Assembly (NCBI GenBank): GCA_026987255.1
Contig: JALSNA010000416.1
Span: 1-7,476 of the forward strand
Direction of reading: 5' to 3'
DNA: 7,476 bases
Source: Hyphomicrobiales bacterium
Lineage (GTDB): Bacteria > Pseudomonadota > Alphaproteobacteria > Rhizobiales > Aestuariivirgaceae
Each line of letters begins with the position of its first letter. Position 1 is the stretch's first letter. Shown piece by piece: positions 1-5,331 of the stretch. The position numbers and the translations under genes are program-made. The notes beneath the pieces were generated by a model, which was not told the origin of the DNA, made no database searches, and saw nothing but the letters and a program-made list of their open reading frames with translations.

Positions 1-1776
1 CTGCATTTTCTGGGCAATTTCGATCCGCTCACCGGCCTGATGAACCGCGGAAGGCTCGGCGAGGCCCTGGATGAAGCCATCCTGAACGCGGAAAGGGAGA
101 ATTCTTCCTGCGCCTTCATGATTGCCTCGGTGGACAATCTTCCGGTCATTGCCGATGCCTACGGCTTCGACATTGCCGATGAAGTCATCCGCAAGGTGGG
201 CGAGCGCTTGCAGCGGGTGGCGCGTGGCGGCGATACGGTGGCGCGCTATTCCGACGCCAAGTTCGGCCTGATTCTGCATGACTGCCGCCTCGAGGATCTG
301 CAGATCGCCAATGAGCGCTTTTTGAATGTCGCCAATGAACGGGTCATCGAAACACGCAACGGCCCGGTCTGGGCCATGCTCTCCATTGGCGCGGCCATCC
401 TGCCGGAGCATGCCCATGAGCACAACGGCGCCATGTCCTGCGCCGAGGAAGCCCTTGCCGAAGCGGTGGCCCAGCCGATGAGCACGGCGGTCATCTACAA
501 GCCGGCCCACAACCGCATTTCCGAGCGCGCCCTCAATGCCCGCTGCGCGGCGGAAATCGTCAATTCCCTGCGCGAAAACCGCTTTACCCTGGCCTTCCAG
601 CCCATTGTGGATGCACAGACGGGCGAGCCGGTCATGTATGAATCCCTGTTGCGCATGGAAGACAATGACGGCGACATCATCGCCGCGGTGCATCTCATTC
701 CCATTGCCGAGAAGCTCGGTCTCATCCGCCTGATTGACCATAATGTCATGGAACTGGCGCTGGAAACGCTGAAAAAGCATCCGCAGGCCCGTTTGACCAT
801 GAACATTTCCGGGGTCACCGCCGCCGATCCGCGCTGGTTCGACCGCATCATCCAGATGCTGGAAAAAAACCGCGACGTGACGGACCGGCTGGTGGTGGAG
901 ATCACCGAAACCGTGGTTCTCAAGGAGCTGGACGAAACCAAGCGCTTTATCGCCGCGCTGCGCAACCTGGGCTGTCTTGTCGCCATTGACGATTTCGGCT
1001 CCGGCTATACTTCCTTCCGCAATCTGAAGGAGCTGAATGTCGATATCGTCAAGCTCGATGGCATCTTTTGCGACAAGCTGAGCGAGAACCCGGACAATCA
1101 GTATTTTGTCCGTTCGCTGACGGATCTGGCGCGCAACATTGGCGTCAAGGTTCTGGCCGAATGGGTGCAGACGCAAGAAGATGCCGACATGCTGCGCGAG
1201 TGGGGCGTGGATTATTTCCAGGGCTATCTTTACGGCGCCGCCCGGATTGATCACCCCTGGCCCTCGCCCAGGCTCGACAGCCAGCCGGGTTTTCTCTCCG
1301 CGGCGAGGGATGAGGAAAAAGCCATATCGGACCGGCACAGTGCCGGACAGCCGCCAGTGCTGGAGCCAAAGGCCTGCCAGCCTCGGCGCAGGACGCATGA
1401 GAGCGGGGAAGAAGATTCCACCGCGCTGCGGCAGGAAACCGATGATTCCGGCCCGGCGGCCTCCTTTGAAAAACCGGATGAGCAAGCGCCGGCCGGTCAG
1501 GATTCAGGCCAAGAAGTCAGCGCCGAAGACGCGCTCGTGCTGGGCATGTCCCCGGCCCGCGGCAATGAGCCTGCATCGGATGCATCAGACCCCGCGGCGG
1601 CAGCCATGGCGGAGATGGCGCAGACTTCCACCCGGCCGGAGGATATCATGGCTCAGCTGGATGCGGAACTTGCCAGCCTCAGGGAGGTTCTGGAAACCCT
1701 GCGTGGCGCAACGGACCGCCAGGTGCAGACCGTGCCCGGGGAAACGGAAAAACAGGCCCGCTGCGAAGCCTCCTGA
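1..1776 (+). CDS. GGDEF-EAL domain protein, probable c-di-GMP phosphodiesterase (5' partial)
   Basis: The reading frame is open from base 1. The codons before the ATG at 40 encode FDPLTGLMNR, the conserved beginning of a GGDEF domain, so that ATG is internal and the true start lies upstream of the window. Counting from the first codon in the window, the GGDEF domain spans about 5-165. Its signature is degenerate (SDAKF at 84-88), but the RxxD inhibitory-site motif (RGGD, 75-78) keeps canonical spacing. The EAL domain spans about 180-415. Its key residues can all be located: E214 (in ESL, replacing EAL), N268, E300, D330-D331 in DDFGSGYTSF, K351, E387 and Q407. From family knowledge this suggests an active EAL phosphodiesterase hydrolysing c-di-GMP to pGpG, with a GGDEF domain that no longer makes it. 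The usual AEGVET motif reads AEWVQT, as I recall from related alphaproteobacterial proteins. A tail of about 170 residues rich in Ala, Pro, Glu, Asp and Ser follows. Missing N-terminal sensory domains cannot be judged. Confidence 0.93.
   Translation: MHFLGNFDPLTGLMNRGRLGEALDEAILNAERENSSCAFMIASVDNLPVIADAYGFDIADEVIRKVGERLQRVARGGDTVARYSDAKFGLILHDCRLEDLQIANERFLNVANERVIETRNGPVWAMLSIGAAILPEHAHEHNGAMSCAEEALAEAVAQPMSTAVIYKPAHNRISERALNARCAAEIVNSLRENRFTLAFQPIVDAQTGEPVMYESLLRMEDNDGDIIAAVHLIPIAEKLGLIRLIDHNVMELALETLKKHPQARLTMNISGVTAADPRWFDRIIQMLEKNRDVTDRLVVEITETVVLKELDETKRFIAALRNLGCLVAIDDFGSGYTSFRNLKELNVDIVKLDGIFCDKLSENPDNQYFVRSLTDLARNIGVKVLAEWVQTQEDADMLREWGVDYFQGYLYGAARIDHPWPSPRLDSQPGFLSAARDEEKAISDRHSAGQPPVLEPKACQPRRRTHESGEEDSTALRQETDDSGPAASFEKPDEQAPAGQDSGQEVSAEDALVLGMSPARGNEPASDASDPAAAAMAEMAQTSTRPEDIMAQLDAELASLREVLETLRGATDRQVQTVPGETEKQARCEAS
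1261..1773 (+). other. Disordered C-terminal tail of the GGDEF-EAL protein with a short coiled-coil-like helix
   Basis: After the EAL domain ends (YLYGAARIDHPW), the protein continues for about 171 residues with no recognised domain. Composition is dominated by Ala, Pro, Glu, Asp, Gln, Ser and Gly, which is typical of intrinsically disordered sequence. Near the end, nt 1642-1707 encode a helix-prone segment beginning DIMAQLDAELASL with regularly spaced Leu/Ile/Met, a plausible short coiled coil or docking helix. The frame stays open to the TGA at 1774-1776, and the overlapping +2-frame reading looks like an arginine/proline-rich shadow. Function is unknown; a role in oligomerisation or partner binding is an inference. 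Confidence 0.6.
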
Positions 1777-1803
1777 CGCTTGAAGCCGGCCACATGAGCG
1801 CGC

Positions 1804-1829
1804 CCATGGCTGGCCACAGGGGCCAATGG
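1804..1829 (+). repeat. Imperfect inverted repeat (small hairpin)
   Basis: The sequence CCAT-GGC-TGGCC, loop ACAGG, GGCCA-ATGG can fold into a stem of 5 plus 4 base pairs with a 3-base bulge. It sits 27 bases after the stop of the GGDEF-EAL gene. Its position would suit a terminator or mRNA-end structure, but there is no T-tract after it. At this GC content such a short hairpin can arise by chance. Confidence 0.35.
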
Positions 1830-1833
1830 GGCA

Positions 1834-1862
1834 TTGCGGATTTGCCCATCCTGGCGCATATG
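1834..1862 (+). promoter_or_regulatory. Weak sigma-70-like promoter candidate for the thiolase operon
   Basis: TTGCGG at 1834-1839 resembles a -35 box and is followed after exactly 17 bases by CATATG (1857-1862) as a poor -10 box (3 of 6 matches to TATAAT). A promoter is expected in this gap because the thiolase begins a functionally different set of genes. The -10 candidate lies inside the palindrome at 1857-1868, so a protein bound there could block or assist polymerase. The assignment rests only on similarity to consensus. Confidence 0.3.
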
Positions 1863-1868
1863 CATATG
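1857..1868. promoter_or_regulatory. Perfect 12-bp palindrome CATATGCATATG, possible operator
   Basis: CATATGCATATG is identical to its reverse complement and is also a tandem repeat of CATATG. It is markedly AT-rich compared with the surrounding GC-rich DNA and ends 40 bases before the thiolase ATG. Bases 1854-1868 alternate strictly between purine and pyrimidine. An operator for a dimeric regulator is possible, but no regulator gene is visible nearby and no known motif is matched with confidence. Confidence 0.35.
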
Positions 1869-1908
1869 GATGTGAATCCGGTGCAATATCGCAAGGAAAC
1901 AGGCCATC

Positions 1909-3099
1909 ATGTCCACCAGCCAGTCAGATCCCGTTGTCATCGCCGCCGCGGCGCGCACCCCGGTTGGCGCCTTTGGCGGCGCCCTTGCGTCTCTGTCCGC
2001 CCATGAGCTGGGCTCGGTGGCGCTGAAAGCCGCCCTTGAACGCGCCCACGTGAAGCCCGCCGATGTTTCGGAAGTCATCATGGGGCACATCCTGTCGGCC
2101 GCCCAGGGGCAGAACCCGGCCCGGCAGGCGGCCATGGCGGCCGGCATCCCGGCGGAGAGCCCCGCCTGGGGGCTGAACCAGCTATGCGGCTCCGGCCTGC
2201 GGGCGGTGGCTCTCGGCATGCAGCAGATCGCCGCCGGTGATGCCGGCATCGTGGCCGCCGGCGGCATGGAATCCATGTCGCGCGCCGCCCATGCCCAGCT
2301 TTTGCGCCCGGGCCGCAAGATGGGCCATGTGGAGCTGCTCGACACCATGCTGGTGGATGGCCTTTGGGACGTGTTCAACGATTACCACATGGGGGTGACG
2401 GCGGAGAACGTGGCGGAACAATGGGGCATTTCGCGTGCCGAGCAGGACGCCTTCGCCGCCGCCTCCCAGAACAGGGCGGAGGCGGCACACAAGGCGGGAC
2501 TGTTCGCCGATGAAATCGCCCCGGTGCGCATCAAGACGCGCAAGGGCGAGGCCGTGGTGGACAAGGATGAATATATCCGCGAAGGGGTGAGCGTGGAGCA
2601 GCTTGCCGCCCTGCGGCCGGTGTTCAAGCGCAACGGCACGGTGACGGCGGGCAATGCCTCGGGCATCAACGACGGTGCGGCCGCGGTCATCCTGATGCGC
2701 CAAAGCGAGGCCCAAAGGCGCGCCATCACGCCTCTGGCGCGCATCGTCTCCTGGGCCCATGCCGGGGTCGATCCGGCGATCATGGGCACCGGCCCCATCC
2801 CGGCCTCGCGCAAGGCCCTGGACAAGGCCGGCTGGGACGTGGACGATCTGGATCTCATCGAGGCCAACGAGGCCTTCGCCGCCCAGGCCATCGCGGTGAA
2901 CCGCGACATGGGCTGGGACGAATCCAGGGTCAACGTCCATGGCGGGGCCATCGCCATCGGCCATCCCATAGGCGCATCGGGGGCGCGCATCCTCACGACG
3001 CTGCTTTACGCCATGAAACGGCGCGGCGCCAAAAAGGGTCTGGCCACCTTGTGCATAGGCGGTGGCATGGGCGTGGCCATGTGCGTGGAGCGCGATTGA
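1909..3099 (+). CDS. Acetyl-CoA C-acetyltransferase (thiolase, PhaA/AtoB type)
   Basis: This 396-residue cytoplasmic enzyme has the normal length of biosynthetic/acetoacetyl-CoA thiolases, which reversibly condense two acetyl-CoA into acetoacetyl-CoA. The whole catalytic set is present: nucleophile C93 in NQLCGSGLRA, N320 in NEAFAAQ, H352 in GHPIGASGARIL and C382 in LCIGGGMG. Each is shifted by four from the classical Zoogloea thiolase numbering (89, 316, 348, 378), indicating near-collinearity. GGMESMSRA is also typical. The ATG is supported by AAGGA at 1893-1897, 11 bases upstream, and by an in-frame stop at 1873. It is the first gene of a probable three-gene unit; the FAD oxidoreductase begins 45 bases after its stop. 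No PHA synthase, acetoacetyl-CoA reductase or CoA-transferase gene is visible, so a polyhydroxybutyrate role is not supported over a catabolic one. Activity on longer 3-ketoacyl-CoAs cannot be excluded. Confidence 0.95.
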   Translation: MSTSQSDPVVIAAAARTPVGAFGGALASLSAHELGSVALKAALERAHVKPADVSEVIMGHILSAAQGQNPARQAAMAAGIPAESPAWGLNQLCGSGLRAVALGMQQIAAGDAGIVAAGGMESMSRAAHAQLLRPGRKMGHVELLDTMLVDGLWDVFNDYHMGVTAENVAEQWGISRAEQDAFAAASQNRAEAAHKAGLFADEIAPVRIKTRKGEAVVDKDEYIREGVSVEQLAALRPVFKRNGTVTAGNASGINDGAAAVILMRQSEAQRRAITPLARIVSWAHAGVDPAIMGTGPIPASRKALDKAGWDVDDLDLIEANEAFAAQAIAVNRDMGWDESRVNVHGGAIAIGHPIGASGARILTTLLYAMKRRGAKKGLATLCIGGGMGVAMCVERD

Positions 3100-3144
3100 A
3101 CGTGCTGAAGGCGGGGTTTTTGGGCCAACTGCCGGGCAGAACCG

Positions 3145-4467
3145 ATGACAACCTGTTCCCCTCTTCCCGCCCGCGCCGATGTGCTGATCATCGGCGGCGG
3201 CATCATTGGCTGTGCCGCGGCTCTTTTTCTGGCGCGCGCCGGATTGGCTGTCGTCCTGTGTGAAAAGGGCCACATAGGGGCCGAGCAATCGGGCCGCAAC
3301 TGGGGGTGGATCCGCCGCATTGGCCGCCATGGGGCGGAATTGCCCCTGGCGCGCCGTGCCTTGCAGCTGTGGCCAAGGCTTCAGGCCGAGGGGCTGAACA
3401 TGGGCTATGCGCAAACCGGCCTGGCCTATCTGTGCAAGGACGAAAGCGAGCAGCAGGCCCGCCGCGCCTGGCTGAAGACCCATGGAGAGGCCGCCGGAGG
3501 TGACATCCGCATGCTTTCCGCCGCACAGGCAAAGGAGCTTCTGCCCGCCGCGCAGGGGCGCTTTGCCGGGGCGCTGTTTGCGCCGCGCGATGGCCGCGCC
3601 GAGCCCCTCATGGCGACCCGCGCCCTGGCCACGGCGGCAAGGGCGCAAGGGGCCGTCATCATGGAAAACTGCGCGGTGCGCGACATCGAGCTGCAGGCCG
3701 GGCGCGTCCATGGCCTGATGACCGAAAAGGGGAGTGTGCGGGGCCGCAAGGTCATACTCGCCGGCGGCATCTGGTCGCGGCTTCTGTGTGACAGGCTCAG
3801 GCTGCGGCTGCCGCAGCTGGGGGTGGTCAATTCGGTGCACTATACCGCCCCCCTGGCGGGTGGGCCATCCATCGTGGCAGGCGGGGGCGAGTATGCCTTC
3901 CGGCCCACCAGAGATGGCGGCTATGCCGTGGCCCACTGGCGCATTTCGCAGACCCTGCTCACCGCCCAGCACATCCGCTTTGCGCGTCAGTTCCTGCCCG
4001 CACTGGCATCAGGCTGGCGCGATCTGCCGCCGCGCCTGGCCTCTCCCGCCCAGCCCTGGGCGGCGCGGGCCGGATGGAAAGCGGGCAAGCCAACCCCCTT
4101 CGAGCGCGCCCGGGTGCTCGATCCTTCGCCCTCGCGGCGCATTCTCAAGGCCGCCATGATGGCCCTGGAGCGGGATTTTCCGGTTTTCAGGCAGGCGCGC
4201 ATCGTGGGCGCCCAGGCCGGAATCATCGATGTTCTGCCCGATGTTCTGCCGGTCATTTCCGAGGTTGAGGACATTCCCGGCCTCATCCTGGCCACCGGCT
4301 TTTCCGGCCACGGGTTCGGTATCGGCCCGGCGGCGGGCGAAGCCATTGCCCGGCTGGCGCAGGGGCTGAAAGCGGATGTGGACCTTTCCGCCTTTTCCCT
4401 GTCGCGTTTTTCCTCGCCGGGAAAGGGCAGGGCCGGCCATTCCCGCCAGCGGCCGCTCATGCTATGA
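3145..4467 (+). CDS. FAD-dependent oxidoreductase of the DadA / D-amino-acid oxidase family
   Basis: The 440-residue protein opens with an FAD-binding Rossmann fold: VLIIGGGIIGCAAALFLARAG (glycines about 17-22) and the ribose-binding acidic residue E40 at the end of the second strand. The motif SGRNWGWIRRIGR (49-61) marks a DadA-like subgroup whose members oxidise secondary amines, amino acids or opine-like compounds. Near the C-terminus, DVLPDVLPVIS and GFSGHGFGIGPAAGEA are the conserved flavin-contacting segments of the DAO fold. Family knowledge predicts oxidation of a C-N bond with electrons passed to oxygen or the respiratory chain; the substrate cannot be read from sequence. No signal peptide or membrane span is apparent. 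The ATG at 3145 follows an in-frame stop at 3106 and has no good Shine-Dalgarno; a small CTGC-CGG-GCAG hairpin occupies that place. Its stop overlaps a possible ATG of the next gene (ATGA, 4464-4467), supporting cotranscription. Confidence 0.9.
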   Translation: MTTCSPLPARADVLIIGGGIIGCAAALFLARAGLAVVLCEKGHIGAEQSGRNWGWIRRIGRHGAELPLARRALQLWPRLQAEGLNMGYAQTGLAYLCKDESEQQARRAWLKTHGEAAGGDIRMLSAAQAKELLPAAQGRFAGALFAPRDGRAEPLMATRALATAARAQGAVIMENCAVRDIELQAGRVHGLMTEKGSVRGRKVILAGGIWSRLLCDRLRLRLPQLGVVNSVHYTAPLAGGPSIVAGGGEYAFRPTRDGGYAVAHWRISQTLLTAQHIRFARQFLPALASGWRDLPPRLASPAQPWAARAGWKAGKPTPFERARVLDPSPSRRILKAAMMALERDFPVFRQARIVGAQAGIIDVLPDVLPVISEVEDIPGLILATGFSGHGFGIGPAAGEAIARLAQGLKADVDLSAFSLSRFSSPGKGRAGHSRQRPLML

Positions 4468-4490
4468 ACGAAAAAACGTCAACAGCCCCC

Positions 4491-4497
4491 AGGGAGG
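4491..4497 (+). promoter_or_regulatory. Strong Shine-Dalgarno sequence that decides the SDR start
   Basis: AGGGAGG lies 5 bases before the ATG at 4503, a near-ideal ribosome-binding site and the best in the window. It favours 4503 over the earlier in-frame ATG at 4464, which overlaps the previous stop codon and has no comparable site. Translation from 4503 begins MRFSGKTAIVTGG, the usual start of a short-chain dehydrogenase. Confidence 0.8.
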
Positions 4498-4502
4498 GTT
4501 CC

Positions 4503-5288
4503 ATGAGATTTTCCGGCAAGACCGCCATCGTCACCGGTGGCGCCCAGGGCATCGGACGGGCCTGTGCCGAGCGGCTGGCGGCCGAGGGTGCGCAGGTCAT
4601 CATAGCCGACATCGAGGACGAGGCCGGAAAGGCCGCCGCCGGGGCCATTGCCGATTCGGGGCTGCATTGCGTCTTTCGTCCCTGCGACGTGACGCGCAAG
4701 CTGGATGTGCGCAATCTGGTCAATGCCGCGGTGGATGAATTCGGGTCGCTGGACTTTCTCATCAACAATGCCGGCGTGGTGCACGGGGCGGATTTTCTCG
4801 ATCTGAAGGAAGAGGATTTCGACCGTGTTCTGGCGGTCAACCTGAAGGGCTATTTCCTCATGGGCCAGGCCGCGGCGCGGCAGATGAAGGCACAGGTGGA
4901 AAATGGCGCAGAGCCCGGCGCCATCGTCAACATGAGCTCGGTCAATGCCGTCATGGCAATCGCCAACCAGGTGCCTTACGTGGTGTCCAAGGGCGGCATC
5001 AACCAGTTGACAAAGGTCATGGCCCTGGCGCTGGCGCCGCTGGGTATCCGCGTCAATGCCATAGGGCCGGGCTCCATCATGACGGAGATGCTGGCCGCGG
5101 TGGCCAATGACGAAGCAGTGCGCCGCAAGATCCTCTCGCGCACACCCATGGGCCGCATCGGCGAGCCCGGGGAGGTGGCCGCCATCGCCGCCTTCCTGTG
5201 CAGCAAGGATGCCGCCTACATCACCGGCCAGTGCATCTATGCCGACGGCGGCCGCCTGCCGCTCAACTACACGGTGGATGTGGATTAG
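4503..5288 (+). CDS. SDR family NAD-dependent oxidoreductase (3-oxoacyl-ACP reductase / glucose dehydrogenase-like)
   Basis: The 261-residue protein is a classical short-chain dehydrogenase that interconverts a hydroxyl and a keto group. It carries TGGAQGIG (cofactor glycines, 11-18), D36 at the end of strand beta-2 (ADIED), D62 in CDVT, NNAG (88-91) and the catalytic tetrad N113, S146, Y159, K163 (YVVSK). D36 predicts NAD rather than NADP. GPGSIMTEM and a C-terminal YADGGRLPLNY are typical of the fold; the substrate is not identifiable. The start at 4503 is chosen because of the Shine-Dalgarno at 4491-4497 and family length. Starting at 4464 would add 13 poorly conserved-looking residues and give an ATGA overlap with the FAD oxidoreductase gene. 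It is the last gene of the probable operon; a converging gene ends 43 bases downstream. Related enzymes include 3-hydroxybutyrate and sugar dehydrogenases, so specific names should be avoided. Confidence 0.92.
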   Translation: MRFSGKTAIVTGGAQGIGRACAERLAAEGAQVIIADIEDEAGKAAAGAIADSGLHCVFRPCDVTRKLDVRNLVNAAVDEFGSLDFLINNAGVVHGADFLDLKEEDFDRVLAVNLKGYFLMGQAAARQMKAQVENGAEPGAIVNMSSVNAVMAIANQVPYVVSKGGINQLTKVMALALAPLGIRVNAIGPGSIMTEMLAAVANDEAVRRKILSRTPMGRIGEPGEVAAIAAFLCSKDAAYITGQCIYADGGRLPLNYTVDVD

Positions 5289-5331
5289 GGGCCGGGCTCA
5301 TGAAGGTCCCGCAAGCCGAAATCCGCCGCCC
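5289..5331. other. Convergent intergenic gap without a clear terminator
   Basis: These 43 bases separate the converging stop codons of the SDR gene (TAG, 5286-5288) and zapE (TGA read on the minus strand, 5334-5332). Only a short CGGG (5293-5296) to CCCG pairing can be drawn, with no T-tract on either strand. Termination may be Rho-dependent, or the transcripts may overlap. Confidence 0.5.

Larger units (their letters stand above)
1777..1908. other. Intergenic region before the thiolase operon
   Basis: This 132-base gap separates the GGDEF-EAL stop codon from the thiolase start and has no convincing coding sequence. It holds a small imperfect hairpin (1804-1829), a perfect 12-bp palindrome (1857-1868), a weak promoter candidate (1834-1862) and the thiolase Shine-Dalgarno sequence (AAGGA, 1893-1897). 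No hairpin followed by a T-run is present, so the upstream gene has no obvious intrinsic terminator here. Confidence 0.7.

Noticed and set aside
1139..1783. Plus-strand frame of 214 codons overlapping the tail of the GGDEF-EAL gene
   Set aside because: The product is arginine- and proline-rich, typical of a shifted frame in GC-rich DNA. The frame carrying the EAL domain continues without interruption to its stop at 1776, so there is no sign of a frameshift.
1804..1829. Intrinsic terminator for the GGDEF-EAL gene
   Set aside because: The stem is short, has a 3-base bulge and is not followed by a T-run, so it is listed only as a hairpin.
1653..2378. Minus-strand frame of 241 codons across the intergenic gap and thiolase start
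   Set aside because: No domain is recognisable, it overlaps the conserved thiolase N-terminus, and its composition is that of a shadow frame.
2182..3972. Open frame of 596 codons on the minus strand across the thiolase and FAD oxidoreductase genes
   Set aside because: It runs opposite two genes with complete catalytic motifs, spans their intergenic gap, and its product is a His/Gly/Ala/Arg-rich low-complexity sequence with no recognisable domain. It is an antisense shadow of high-GC coding DNA.
4228..4251. Tandem 12-base near-repeat (11 of 12 identical) in the FAD oxidoreductase gene
   Set aside because: It encodes DVLPDVLP, which matches the conserved DxxPDxxP pattern of the DAO family. 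The repetition is explained by the protein motif rather than by a recent duplication.
1909..5288. Polyhydroxybutyrate synthesis operon (phaA-phaB)
   Set aside because: The thiolase is PhaA-like, but the SDR has Asp at the beta-2 end (NAD preference), unlike the NADPH-dependent acetoacetyl-CoA reductase PhaB. A DadA-like flavoenzyme lies between them and no PHA synthase is present.
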